Shown: one piece after another, positions 1-8,522 of the stretch | Position numbering within the stretch: the stretch's first letter is position 1 | Layout of the letters: each line of letters begins with the position of its first letter | Source: an uncultured Clostridium sp. | GTDB taxonomy: Bacteria; Bacillota; Clostridia; Clostridiales; Clostridiaceae | Assembly (NCBI GenBank): GCA_903789665.1 | Contig: CAIFEX010000018.1 | Span: 1-64,000, forward strand | Length of the DNA: 64,000 nucleotides | Reading direction: 5' to 3' | Program-made: the position numbers and the translations under genes | Notes under the pieces: model-generated | Told to the model about the DNA's origin: nothing | The model's input: only the letters and a program-made list of their open reading frames with translations | The model's database searches: none

Positions 1-60
1 ATTAGAATTATAGGTCTAGGTATATTTGAAATAATTTATTTTGGGGAAACTCTAACATAA

Positions 61-798
61 CTAGTTTATCTCACTTTCATTCAGATAGCTAATTACCCCG
101 TTGGATATATTTTCTCCGAGTCTTTTCAGGATATCTTCCCTTGACAGTCTCGCTCTATCCTGTGAATTAGTTATAAAACCGCACTCAACTAAAACCCCGG
201 GTATTTTGCTGTATCTCAGCACAGCCAAATTTTGCCTCTTTATTCCCCTGTTTTCCCAATTGTCATTTTTTACAGCTTCTCCTTCCACTGATTTTGCCAG
301 CTTAATTCTTTCATCTTTCTGGTATCCATCAACATCATAGTACAATGTAGTTATACCGTTGAAATTTTTATCATTTAAAGAATTTATATGTATTGAGACA
401 AATACATCCGCACAAGAGGAATTTACCTTGTCACCTATTTGATCAAGCCCCAACAGCTTGTCTTTATTTCGAGTAAGAAAAACCACATTCCCCTTGCTTT
501 TCAAATATGATGCAGCATACCTGGCTATTTTCAAAGTCAGATCCTTTTCATACATATTTCCATGGCTTGTACCTTTATCTATGCCTCCGTGGCCAGGATC
601 AATTACTATATAATATTTCTTAAGTGGAATATACCTGCTGCCAGAATTCTGCTTATAAATTGACTTAGAAATAGGGGTAGTAGTCATATTGAGCGAATTG
701 CCCATATTTAATATTTTGATATACTTGCCCAAAGCAAGCATTATCAAGGTAAAAAATACATAAAAAAGCACAAAATTTTTTCTGCTTTTGATTTTCAT
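61..798 (-). CDS. N-acetylmuramoyl-L-alanine amidase (CwlD-like)
   Basis: Zn-dependent peptidoglycan amidase of the Amidase_3 family, 245 residues, probably acting on cell wall or spore cortex. An N-terminal hydrophobic segment (about residues 8-25) looks like an uncleaved signal anchor. The catalytic domain starts near residue 62. Zn ligands are visible as DPGHGG (His), the Glu of YEKDLTL and the His of SIHINS; the catalytic Glu lies in VECGFITN. Length and single-domain layout fit CwlD, which makes cortex muramic-delta-lactam, but wall-recycling amidases look similar. It is divergent from the nucleotidase gene. The family call is firm; the cortex role is inferred. Confidence 0.85.
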   Translation of the reverse strand: MKIKSRKNFVLFYVFFTLIMLALGKYIKILNMGNSLNMTTTPISKSIYKQNSGSRYIPLKKYYIVIDPGHGGIDKGTSHGNMYEKDLTLKIARYAASYLKSKGNVVFLTRNKDKLLGLDQIGDKVNSSCADVFVSIHINSLNDKNFNGITTLYYDVDGYQKDERIKLAKSVEGEAVKNDNWENRGIKRQNLAVLRYSKIPGVLVECGFITNSQDRARLSREDILKRLGENISNGVISYLNESEIN

Positions 799-953
799 AA
801 CATCACCACCTCATCTTATTTCCACAATATATTTATTATACCATTTATTTCCTGTATATTCCATAAATCAATGAATACATACTTACTTAACTTCATTTTA
901 ATACTTACTTAATAATAATATATTATCATTAATACGTGAGGAGGTGATTAAAT

Positions 954-1532
954 TTGAAGATACTGAATATATGTATCGACATCGATGGAACTATTACGGA
1001 TCCATATTTTTGGCTGGACAGTGCCAACAGATATTTCAATAAAAATATAACTTCAGATGAGGTAACACAATACGAAGTCAACAAAGTTCTTAAAGTACCC
1101 AGAAAAGACTACACCGACTTCTACAATAAAAATAAATTCACTTTACATCAAAGAGAAAAGATAAATAAAGAAGCCGTAAATGTAATTCAGGAACTTATAA
1201 AACTAAATAACATCTATTTTGTAACTGCCCGGGAAAAAGGACTTGAAATACTGACACGGGAATATTTAAACAGAAATAATGTACCTTACGACGGAGTCTA
1301 TGTCCTGGGAACTTATCACAAAGTGGATACAGCCAGGGATTTAAACTGTGATCTGTTTATAGAAGATAGTTTTGACAATGCTATTGAATTGTCAAGAAAT
1401 GGCTTCAAAGTCCTGCTTGTAGACACAAATTACAACCAATTTCCAACAGAGGGAAATATAAAAAGAGTTTTTAACTGGGGTCAAATTTATGATACCGTAA
1501 CAAGGATATTATTACAGGAAAATGCTGTATAA
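954..1532 (+). CDS. HAD-family 5' nucleotidase (NT5C type)
   Basis: Small HAD phosphatase of the 5'(3')-deoxyribonucleotidase (NT5C) type, 192 residues, likely a cytosolic nucleotide monophosphatase. Motif I is CIDIDGT near the N-terminus (nucleophile Asp plus general acid Asp). Motif II is the Thr in FVTAREK, and motif III is the acidic pair in LFIEDSFDNA. The start is TTG at 954, chosen because an excellent Shine-Dalgarno (GAGGAGGTGA, 939-948) precedes it and no ATG is available. The gene stands alone. Confidence 0.8.
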   Translation: MKILNICIDIDGTITDPYFWLDSANRYFNKNITSDEVTQYEVNKVLKVPRKDYTDFYNKNKFTLHQREKINKEAVNVIQELIKLNNIYFVTAREKGLEILTREYLNRNNVPYDGVYVLGTYHKVDTARDLNCDLFIEDSFDNAIELSRNGFKVLLVDTNYNQFPTEGNIKRVFNWGQIYDTVTRILLQENAV

Positions 1533-1795
1533 TAGTATCCCTTATCATATCTAATAATTTTCTTCAAAAGTTATAATCACTGCAGTAATTATAAACATTC
1601 CGTCTAAGTATCCAATCCCCATACAATTTTCCAGTGTCCTAAAATCATCAAAAAAACGGTGTATGTCTATTTCATTTCAAGCACTTATGGAATATAAAAA
1701 CCTGGAGTGTATAATACAATCAACAAAAAGAAAAACTATATTGAGAATCATCACATGATCACATCAATACAATTTGTAAATGAGGAGAATTGTAA

Positions 1796-2995
1796 ATGAA
1801 TAGGAGAAAGTCAAATAAAAAAATAATCATAATATTCTCATGCATTGGAGTGCTATTTATTATTGCTTTTACATCTCTATTTCTTATAAGCGGTATTTTT
1901 GAACAGCCAGAGTATTTGAAGCCCTGGCAAAAAACTTATTCGCAAAAATTTGACGATCCGAGGGTACGTCTTGTATCCCATGGTCTATTGTCCTCGAATG
2001 GTCATAACATGCAGCCTTGGAAAATAAAACTTGATAAGAACAACCCAATGATATTTTATTTATATGCCGACAGCAGACGACTAACACCTGAAGTGGATCC
2101 CAATGCACGACAGATGATGGTTACACAGGGAACCTTCCTTGAATATCTGAAAATAGCCGGAGATAAATTGGGGTATCAAACCACGATACACTTATTCCCC
2201 GAAGGTGATTATAACGAACAGGAACTATCAGAAAGCATGAAAACAAAACCTGCAGCAAAAATCATACTCACAAAAACCAATTCTCAAAACGACCCTCTTT
2301 ACAATTTTATGTTTTTACCGGATACAAACAGAGAAAAATATCTTCCAACCAGGTTAACTTCCGGGCAGATCATGAAATTGGAAAATGTCAATATGGATAG
2401 TGACATCTCGATAAAAATTTTTCAGGATAAGAAAAACACCGGCAAACTCAATGACTATGCAATGCAGGGAGCGGACACTGAAGCAGGCGTAAATCGGGTT
2501 ATGACGGAATCGGAAAATATCTTTCGTTCCAACGAGTATCAAAAAAATAAATATCGCTACGGCTTTTCTATGGAAGGGCAGGGTACCTCGGGAATCATGA
2601 TGCATCTCATGCAGGGACTGGTCACGGTTTTTCCATCAATGAACAGCGGAAAGGCTTCATCTGACAGGTTCATTCAGTCCACCCGCACATCAGTGGAAAA
2701 CACCCCCGTCTACGCCATGATTATCACCGGAGACAACAGCCGCTCCAGTCAAGTCAGAAGCGGTATGCTTTATAGTAAATTAATATTGACAGCCCATCAG
2801 CTGGGGTTGGCTGCACAGCCTCTAAGTCAGGTCCTGGAAGAATACCCCGAGATGAAAAATCTCTACAGCAGCATTCACCATGATTATGCCCCAAATGGGA
2901 AGACTATTCAAATGCTCTTTCGCTTAGGTAGACCCTCAAAAGAAGTTCCTCAAAGCATGCGGCGTGATGTGATGGATTTGATCATACAAGAATAA
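1796..2995 (+). CDS. Acg-family nitroreductase-like membrane-anchored protein
   Basis: 399-residue protein with one N-terminal transmembrane segment (about residues 9-31) followed by a nitroreductase-like fold of the Acg/TM-nitroreductase family. The motif SNGHNMQPWKI (about residues 66-76) is the family signature around the FMN-binding region. In this family the fold is a degenerate, diverged tandem of nitroreductase halves that may bind FMN without classic reductase activity. GAGGAG lies 5-10 bp before the ATG. It converges with the HXXEE gene 7 bp downstream. The substrate is unknown. Confidence 0.75.
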   Translation: MNRRKSNKKIIIIFSCIGVLFIIAFTSLFLISGIFEQPEYLKPWQKTYSQKFDDPRVRLVSHGLLSSNGHNMQPWKIKLDKNNPMIFYLYADSRRLTPEVDPNARQMMVTQGTFLEYLKIAGDKLGYQTTIHLFPEGDYNEQELSESMKTKPAAKIILTKTNSQNDPLYNFMFLPDTNREKYLPTRLTSGQIMKLENVNMDSDISIKIFQDKKNTGKLNDYAMQGADTEAGVNRVMTESENIFRSNEYQKNKYRYGFSMEGQGTSGIMMHLMQGLVTVFPSMNSGKASSDRFIQSTRTSVENTPVYAMIITGDNSRSSQVRSGMLYSKLILTAHQLGLAAQPLSQVLEEYPEMKNLYSSIHHDYAPNGKTIQMLFRLGRPSKEVPQSMRRDVMDLIIQE

Positions 2996-3002
2996 GCTTA
3001 TA

Positions 3003-3545
3003 CTATAAAGAATATCCTATCAGCAATCTACTGAATTTTTCTATGGCATCATGCAGTATGACAAGTACAGCAATCATCAATATAATTCCAAGAGTACATG
3101 AAAAAAATATTTTTGCAAAGCTGTATTTTAAAAACAGCTGGGAGATATACATGATATAAATGCATACAGGCAAAAACACGATGGAGGTGATGACTCCGGG
3201 AACATAGTGCTTGAATTCAATACACAGATAAAAATGTGCCAGAATAAAGTGCAGTGTAAAGGCAAATAGAAATCCATACCAGATGAAATAACTGCTGAAT
3301 ATGCAGGACAACAGGGAAACAAGTGAAAGAATTACAAATTCGATTTCCACTGCAATTGACATTGCTGAAGTACTCCAATAGTTTGTACCATTCAAACCGA
3401 AGGGTTTCTTTTTCATTATAGAAGTATTTTCCTTCAATTCTTTTTTAAATCTTCTGCTCCAGACTTCAGCCATTACAATTTCTTCAAAATCATGAATCAT
3501 AAACAATACAGGCAGCATCCAGACAATTGCTTTCATATCATACAT
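3003..3545 (-). CDS. HXXEE domain membrane protein
   Basis: 180-residue protein with about five transmembrane helices. The name-giving motif is present as HDFEE at residues 18-22, within the first helix region. The function of HXXEE proteins is not established; the conserved His/Glu set suggests a metal site in the membrane. It is divergent from a tetR gene with a 136-bp intergenic region, the usual arrangement for a repressor and its target. The gene is therefore likely controlled by that TetR. Confidence 0.8.
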   Translation of the reverse strand: MYDMKAIVWMLPVLFMIHDFEEIVMAEVWSRRFKKELKENTSIMKKKPFGLNGTNYWSTSAMSIAVEIEFVILSLVSLLSCIFSSYFIWYGFLFAFTLHFILAHFYLCIEFKHYVPGVITSIVFLPVCIYIMYISQLFLKYSFAKIFFSCTLGIILMIAVLVILHDAIEKFSRLLIGYSL

Positions 3546-3563
3546 AAATCTTCTCCTCTCTAT

Positions 3564-3666
3564 GTGTCACACTTGTGTCTTGTTCTAATCTAGAGTATAA
3601 TAATTTAAAATTGTCATGTCAATAAAAACGGCTCAAGTGCTACATTTGCAGTTGATCTGTGACATA
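3564..3666. promoter_or_regulatory. candidate TetR operator half-sites between the HXXEE and tetR genes
   Basis: The divergent intergenic region has an odd dyad GTGTCACAC at 3564-3572. A related element in the opposite orientation, TCTGTGACATA, lies at 3656-3666 (reverse complement TATGTCACAGA). Each lies within about 25 bp of one of the two start codons, as expected for autorepression plus target repression. The assignment is inferred from position and symmetry only. Confidence 0.35.
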
Positions 3667-3681
3667 TCGGGAGAGTGAATT

Positions 3682-4248
3682 ATGGCCTTTAAAAAGAAAA
3701 ATCCCATGGCGGAAAAATCCAAAAAGTGGCTCACGGATGCACTTTTGGAAATCATGAAGAATAAACCCTACAATAAAATAACTATCAAGGAGATATCGGA
3801 CAAGGCACTCCTTTCCAGAAGGACATTCTACCGTAATTTCAATTCAAAGGATGAAGTGCTGTCACTGAAAATGGAATATATATGCAGGGAATATATTTCA
3901 TACTTCAGCGGTGAACAAAATCTGTCCTACAAAAATATTATCCATATATATTTCAAATTCTGGAAGGATCATCTGGATTTTTTACTGGCACTGGATAAAA
4001 GTGATCTACTGTACCTTATGCTCCAGAAATTCAATGAATACCTGCCTATCATATACAATCATTTTAAAGGACACCTTCACCTGTTCAAAAACAGGGAACA
4101 CCTGGAATATGCCTTGTATTTCAGTTCGGGAGGACTTTGGAATGTACTTTTAAAATGGATAAAGGAAGGTGCTAAAAAAAGCCCTGAAGAAATGGAGTCC
4201 ATTCTCAGAGAGGCTCTTAAAAATGCAAATTTAACTATAATTGTTTGA
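3682..4248 (+). CDS. TetR/AcrR family transcriptional regulator
   Basis: 188-residue TetR-family repressor. The N-terminal HTH (about residues 12-60) includes KITIKEISDKALLSRRTFYRN, the typical helix-turn-helix followed by the conserved aromatic/Phe-Lys turn. The C-terminal ligand domain is diverged, resembling the TetR_C groups found with membrane proteins. GGGAGAG lies 5 bp upstream of the ATG. It is divergent from the HXXEE gene, its probable target, and ends 2 bp from a convergent marR gene. The inducer is unknown. Confidence 0.85.
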   Translation: MAFKKKNPMAEKSKKWLTDALLEIMKNKPYNKITIKEISDKALLSRRTFYRNFNSKDEVLSLKMEYICREYISYFSGEQNLSYKNIIHIYFKFWKDHLDFLLALDKSDLLYLMLQKFNEYLPIIYNHFKGHLHLFKNREHLEYALYFSSGGLWNVLLKWIKEGAKKSPEEMESILREALKNANLTIIV

Positions 4249-4250
4249 TT

Positions 4251-4712
4251 TTATTGAAATATTCCTTTTCTTCTAAGGTTATACGTTATTTTTTTCATAA
4301 GTTTCAACAGCTCCTCCCTCTCCTCACAAGTATCCAGACATTCCATTATTCTGGCATAAAAATTTTTTTCAAATTCAATATGCTCTTCTTGTGCCAATAT
4401 TCCCTCCTGGGTAAGCACTAATTTATAGGAACGCTTATCCCTGCTGCTTATGGTTCTTTTGATCAGCTTTCGTTTTTCAAGTCTGTTTATCACACTTGTG
4501 AGAGTACTTTTAGGTATTTTTAAAATATCAACTATATCCTTTATAATGACGTCCTCTTTTTCAGAGATAATTCTCAGAACTCCTATTTCAACAGTGCTCA
4601 ATCCATGTATTCTTGAAAATTGAGATTCCACACTTTTATAATTAGGCTCCATTATCATGGAATGCCATATTCTGCTCAGTTCTTCAACCTGCTCCTCATA
4701 TTTTTTATCCAA
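4251..4712 (-). CDS. MarR family transcriptional regulator
   Basis: MarR-type winged-helix regulator of about 153 residues. The recognition helix lies around IPKSTLTSVINRLEKR, and the wing contains SSRDKRSY, the DxRxx signature of the family. I prefer the TTG at 4712, preceded by GGGGTGAT, over the TTG at 4727, which lies upstream of that ribosome-binding site. It follows the methyltransferase gene by about 20 bp and is probably co-transcribed with it. The 13-bp inverted repeats at 5371-5421 in the shared promoter are its likely operator. Confidence 0.85.
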   Translation of the reverse strand: MDKKYEEQVEELSRIWHSMIMEPNYKSVESQFSRIHGLSTVEIGVLRIISEKEDVIIKDIVDILKIPKSTLTSVINRLEKRKLIKRTISSRDKRSYKLVLTQEGILAQEEHIEFEKNFYARIMECLDTCEEREELLKLMKKITYNLRRKGIFQ

Positions 4713-4732
4713 ACAATCACCCCGCAATTATT

Positions 4733-5353
4733 TCAAGCAGATGCACTTATGACAAAACTTTTATAATTTATCTTTCTAAATTTAAAAGGTTTGAACCCAC
4801 ATGTCTTCAAAAGTTTTTTCATCTCTTTTGGAGAATATATTCTATAATCTCCATTATTACATATATGCAGCATAAAATTCAATACCTGCCTTATTAAAGG
4901 AGGAGCAGTGGGATCTCCTATGACCAGTTTCCCAGCTGGTTTCAGCACCCTCTTCATCTCCAGAAGCACTTTCTCAGGGTTGGGATAATGATGAAATGAA
5001 GCATTACACAATACTATATCAAAATAATCCTCCGGCCAGGGTATAAATTCCGCATCCCCCACTTTCAATAAAACATCCCGGGGAAGGTCTCTTCTGGCCA
5101 CCTGAATCATCTTATCTGAAATATCAAGTCCGCATAGCTGGAATTTCTTATATTTATACAATCGTGACAGTATATTTCCTGTTCCACAGCCTGCCTCCAG
5201 CAAAATTCCACCTTGAAATCCATTTAACATCTCCATAACCTTATCATACATTTTGCTTACAAATCTTCCATCAGAACTCTGATCATAGTGCTCTGCTTGT
5301 TTATCAAAATTCTTCCTGGAATTTTCTTTAAAAACATTTTTATTGTCCGGCAT
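4733..5353 (-). CDS. class I SAM-dependent methyltransferase
   Basis: About 206-residue Rossmann-fold methyltransferase of the UbiE/Methyltransf_11 group. SAM motif I is LLEAGCGTGNI; the post-I acidic residue lies in LCGLDIS; motif IV is IVLCNASFHH. The start at 5353 is set by GGGAGG 7 bp upstream; an ATG at 5368 lies before that site and is not used. It is the first gene of a two-gene unit with marR. The substrate cannot be read from the sequence; small-molecule or antibiotic methylation is possible. Confidence 0.8.
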   Translation of the reverse strand: MPDNKNVFKENSRKNFDKQAEHYDQSSDGRFVSKMYDKVMEMLNGFQGGILLEAGCGTGNILSRLYKYKKFQLCGLDISDKMIQVARRDLPRDVLLKVGDAEFIPWPEDYFDIVLCNASFHHYPNPEKVLLEMKRVLKPAGKLVIGDPTAPPLIRQVLNFMLHICNNGDYRIYSPKEMKKLLKTCGFKPFKFRKINYKSFVISASA

Positions 5354-5370
5354 ATAAATTCCTCCCATTT

Positions 5371-5421
5371 TAGTACCATATTAATAAAATACGTTATTCG
5401 TACTATATTAATATGCTACTA
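5371..5421. promoter_or_regulatory. inverted-repeat operator upstream of the methyltransferase-marR unit
   Basis: TAGTACCATATTA at 5371-5383 and TAATATGCTACTA at 5409-5421 form 13-bp arms matching at 12 of 13 positions around an AT-rich centre with TACGTTATTC. The left arm starts 18 bp before the methyltransferase start codon, so a bound protein would block transcription. MarR autoregulation is the obvious reading. It is inferred from symmetry and position. Confidence 0.5.
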
Positions 5422-5446
5422 CTTTTTGAATTCACTGTCAATCTTG

Positions 5447-5590
5447 AAGGATAACGTATTCTAAGTGATGAGGACACTAAGAATACCGTTAATAAGGTTC
5501 AGGTGAAGAAAAGTATTTCTTATAGGCAAACTCCGCCTGGATCTAAGAACTTACTGACTTTAGTCACATGAAGTCTCAGGTTTATAGAAT
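5447..5590. other. structured non-coding segment, possible interspersed-repeat remnant
   Basis: No gene lies between 5354 and 5700. Within this stretch, GTATTCTAAGTG (about 5455-5466) and CACTAAGAATAC (about 5474-5485) make a 12-bp hairpin with one mismatch and a 7-nt loop. It is followed by less AT-rich sequence including AACTCCGCCTGGATCTAAG and a TGACTTTAGTCA dyad. This composition is unlike the surrounding AT-rich spacer. I do not recognise an RNA family. It weakly resembles the GAACTTACT-hairpin unit repeated at 55,120-55,275. Confidence 0.3.
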
Positions 5591-5700
5591 AAAAAATAAA
5601 TACCAATAACTAGTACCTAAACCAAAAGTATTATATTGAATTATCTGTAAAACTAATGTATATTCATAATGATTTTAAAAAAGTGGAGGGATATTAATAA

Positions 5701-6246
5701 ATGGGAAAAATAGTAAATTGTAAAGCATGTGGTAAAGAAATAGCAAAAGGTGTAAAAAAATGTCCTCATTGTGGTAAAGATCAGAGAAATTTTTTTATGA
5801 AACACAAAATAGTAACTCTTATTTTAGCAGTTGCAATATTAGGCGGCATCAGTTCTGCAATAGGTGGAAATAAAAACAGCACAGCTGCTCTAGGCTCTAC
5901 TCAAACGAAAAAAACAGAGGAGAAAAAAGTAGAAGCAATTAATGTTTCCGCCGTCGATTTAGCCGATGCCTATGAAAACAATGAAGTAAATGCCGATAAG
6001 GTTTACAAGGGAAAAACAATTTTAACAAATGGTACAATAAAAAATATTGGTGTCATTAATGGACAAACTTTTATTGTACTTTCATCAGGAAAGGATATTG
6101 CAGTAACGGATATTCAATGTTTCTTCAAGGAAAAATCAGAAATTGATAAGATAACAAATTTTAAAAAAGGTGATACTGTAAAAATACAGGGAGTTGTAGA
6201 TGGGAAATCAATGAATGTTGGAGTAAACAACTGTGTATTAAAGTAA
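5701..6246 (+). CDS. zinc-ribbon, membrane-anchored OB-fold protein
   Basis: 181 residues in three parts. An N-terminal zinc ribbon has CKAC and CPHC (residues about 8-25). A single transmembrane helix spans about residues 37-55. The extracytoplasmic domain resembles the tRNA_anti-like OB-fold (about residues 80-180, with LADAYENNEVNADKVYKGK). Such proteins occur widely in Firmicutes without known function. GGAGGG lies about 9 bp before the ATG. A terminator hairpin follows at 6317-6350. Confidence 0.7.
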   Translation: MGKIVNCKACGKEIAKGVKKCPHCGKDQRNFFMKHKIVTLILAVAILGGISSAIGGNKNSTAALGSTQTKKTEEKKVEAINVSAVDLADAYENNEVNADKVYKGKTILTNGTIKNIGVINGQTFIVLSSGKDIAVTDIQCFFKEKSEIDKITNFKKGDTVKIQGVVDGKSMNVGVNNCVLK

Positions 6247-6316
6247 TTTCTATATTATCATCTTCAGTTTTCGTCTTCGCACTTATTATATAATACATAA
6301 AAAAATAGAATAATGA

Positions 6317-6350
6317 AAAGCACAGTAAATAACAATCTCCGTGCTTTTTT
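6317..6350 (+). terminator. intrinsic terminator after the OB-fold gene
   Basis: AAAGCAC at 6317-6323 pairs with GTGCTTT at 6341-6347, followed by a short T run. It lies between two convergent genes. Confidence 0.6.
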
Positions 6351-6374
6351 GCGTATACCTTTTTTAATCAGTTT

Positions 6375-7097
6375 TTATTTCACAAGACAGATGGACATCA
6401 CTAACAAAATACATATGAAACAAAGTATATAGAATACAGCATTAGCTATATGTAAAAAATTAAATTTACTTAATAAAAATAGACCCACTAACAATAATGT
6501 CATAACTGTCAATAATGCATGGGCAATCTTATAATTCCCATTCTTGTTTTCCGTATCTCCGTTTGTCTTTAATTTGTTTATCTTAGAATAAAAAGACATA
6601 CACGGAATCACTGTATAAACAGTAATTATAATCGATGGTATTAAAAAAGCAACAAAGATCCTTTTATATATATCAGGTATATAGCCATATTTGGAGAGTG
6701 ATGCTAAAATAAAAAATAAGATAGTACATAGCGACGATGGTATCGCAATCTTTTTCATCATTTCATACTGACCCATATATTTTTCCGATTCAGTATCATT
6801 GTCGGTATATATTGGTTTTGTCCCTTCAGGTGCACTAAATATATGACCTGTATTTCCTATAGAACATACATAAGACCATCCAGCTTCTTTAAAGTACAAA
6901 AAATATTCTTTATCCGGGTTGTCTCTATAATCAAGAGAATATTTTAACTGCTGTGGTTCAGATTTTTTTAGTTTATATCCCCAAATACCAAATTTATACA
7001 GAATCCATCCTTTCCTGGCATAAGACGACAGCATTTCCATATCCTCATTTTCTGCCGAAGCCAAACCTTTGCTCATGACATACTTCGTATTAAACAT
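6375..7097 (-). CDS. DUF2812 domain membrane protein
   Basis: 240 residues. The N-terminal soluble part (about 1-110) carries the DUF2812 pattern: a WLxxxA-like MLSSYARKGWILYK, then YSLDYRD, then YFKEAGWSYV. Three to four transmembrane helices follow (about 125-240). Related proteins often pair with PadR regulators and are of unknown role; no padR is adjacent here. Two palindromes in the upstream region (7162-7195) may control it. Confidence 0.7.
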   Translation of the reverse strand: MFNTKYVMSKGLASAENEDMEMLSSYARKGWILYKFGIWGYKLKKSEPQQLKYSLDYRDNPDKEYFLYFKEAGWSYVCSIGNTGHIFSAPEGTKPIYTDNDTESEKYMGQYEMMKKIAIPSSLCTILFFILASLSKYGYIPDIYKRIFVAFLIPSIIITVYTVIPCMSFYSKINKLKTNGDTENKNGNYKIAHALLTVMTLLLVGLFLLSKFNFLHIANAVFYILCFICILLVMSICLVK

Positions 7098-7161
7098 ATT
7101 TTATAAAATCTCCTCACCATTAAATACTTTTCCGACAATTTTAATCATTTACGTTATTCTC

Positions 7162-7195
7162 AATCATTGATTAAACTATATCATTAAATGATATA
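7162..7195. promoter_or_regulatory. paired palindromes upstream of the DUF2812 gene
   Basis: AATCATTGATT (7162-7172) and a perfect 19-nt odd dyad TATATCATT-A-AATGATATA (7177-7195) lie 65-98 bp upstream of the start. They may bind a dimeric repressor. AT-rich palindromes arise easily by chance, so this is weak. Confidence 0.3.
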
Positions 7196-7357
7196 TCCGT
7201 CAATAAAATATGCTCTGAGCAGAGATCTTCACCTCATGTCACTAAATTTCACTTTCAATTCTTTCTATCAGTGACTGGTTTTTTAAATTTCGTACCATAA
7301 AAGCTGAAATAATAAGCTGGATAAAAAGTAAAACCGCTGTAAAAATATCAACCTATT

Positions 7358-7903
7358 TTATAAATTGATTTTTTCTTTCAATATTCGTTCTACAGCAGAA
7401 AAATAATCTCCTTCAAAAACCACGTTATTGGACACCAGTATTGATGCCAAACCTTCCACCACAGACCACATAACAAGTATGTCAATACCATAATCATCAG
7501 ATGAAACATGATTATCTGTCAATTTCTCTCTTGCGGCAGCCTGCAGAATTGAAAAAGGCAGAAAGTCATCACATAATATTTTTGTATCAGTAATTCGCAT
7601 ATGAAAGCTGGGCTGTGAAAAAAGGAAATGATGATATGCTGGATTTTCCACAAAGTAACATATATAACTTTTCCCCAACTCAATCAATACCTCATTCTTG
7701 TTTCCACATCGTGATCTGGCATTCTGCAAGTATTCAGCCAGAGAATTGGTAACATGTGCCTGCATGGCTGCAATCAAATCATTCTTATTTTTAAAATGCT
7801 TATAAGGTGCTGAATGGCTGACTCCACACCTTTCGGCAACCTTGCGGAGCGAAAACCCATCAGCTCCCTTTTCATTAATTAATTCTATTCCTGCATCTAT
7901 CAT
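7358..7903 (-). pseudogene. TetR/AcrR regulator lacking its 5' end
   Basis: The 181 residues from the ATG at 7903 match a TetR regulator from helix 1 onward: DAGIELINEKGADGFSLRKV, then the recognition helix CGVSHSAPYKHFKNK, then a full ligand domain. About ten N-terminal residues and the promoter are missing. The frame stays open upstream, but that translation is antisense to a ferredoxin gene and looks nothing like a TetR. No Shine-Dalgarno precedes the ATG. It is probably a remnant created by the same deletion that cut the neighbouring flavodoxin gene. Confidence 0.65.
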
Positions 7904-8317
7904 GGCAATACTGCAAAGATTGCATGGGCCGTGGGAAAAACGCTGAATTGTAATACAGTAACGATGAAACAGGCTGAAAAGTTGAATCTTCAAGAAAATG
8001 AAAGTGATCAGAGACGTGCAAGTATCTTTGCAGCTAAATTGTTCCCTCAATATTACAAAGACACCGGGACAGTGAAAAATGGAAAATATGTGGGAGTCAG
8101 TACATCTGAATGCATTGGCTGTGGTAAGTGCACAGAAACATGCCCCATGAAAGTTTTTAAAATGAAAGATGGCAAATCTACAGTCATCAACGCAATTGAC
8201 TGTATACACTGCAGTTTGTGCATACAAAATTGTCCTGTAAAAGCCATATCAGTTCAACATTCATGGAGAGAAGCCATTGCCATTGCCAGGCGGCACTTCA
8301 GAAGAAGTTCTCTATAA
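7901..8317 (+). pseudogene. truncated flavodoxin/ferredoxin (EFR1-type) remnant
   Basis: From 7901 the + strand reads HGNTAKIAWAVGKTLN, a flavodoxin FMN phosphate-loop and first helix. It then runs almost directly into a two-[4Fe-4S] ferredoxin domain with CIGCGKCTETCP and CIHCSLCIQNCP. The flavodoxin core of roughly 130 residues is missing, and no start codon with a ribosome-binding site exists upstream (GTG at 7931 is the first in frame). The architecture matches the EFR1 family (flavodoxin then ferredoxin), often divergent from tetR genes. It is best read as debris with an in-frame internal loss plus loss of the 5' end. Confidence 0.65.
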
Positions 8318-8411
8318 CTATGAAGATACAAGCTTTAATCCCAATATACCCACCATTATAAATCCAATACAAATTATCCTAATCATATCAAATTGTAATG
8401 ATTTTTGAGAG

Positions 8412-8465
8412 TTTAAGCTCCATTTACTGTCCGTTTACCCTCTGTTTACTTTCGCTTTTTATAAT
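8412..8465 (+). promoter_or_regulatory. 11-bp-period direct repeats and -10 box of the ABC/two-component operon
   Basis: TTTAA at 8412 and TTTAC at 8423, 8434 and 8445 form four direct repeats with an exact 11-bp period. A perfect TATAAT lies at 8460-8465, and no good -35 is found at the right distance. Direct repeats at one helical turn overlapping the -35 zone are typical of OmpR/PhoB-family regulators acting as activators. The operon's own response regulator is the likely binder. Confidence 0.55.
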
Positions 8466-8522
8466 CTTATTAAAATACAGATAAGATATTTTGAATTTGG
8501 CACAGAAAGGACAGTTATATAT

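Noticed and set aside
7904-8227. N-terminal 108 residues of a long tetR reading frame
   Set aside because: The translation is the antisense of the ferredoxin remnant, Cys/Phe-rich and unlike any TetR N-terminus. The homologous part starts at 7903.
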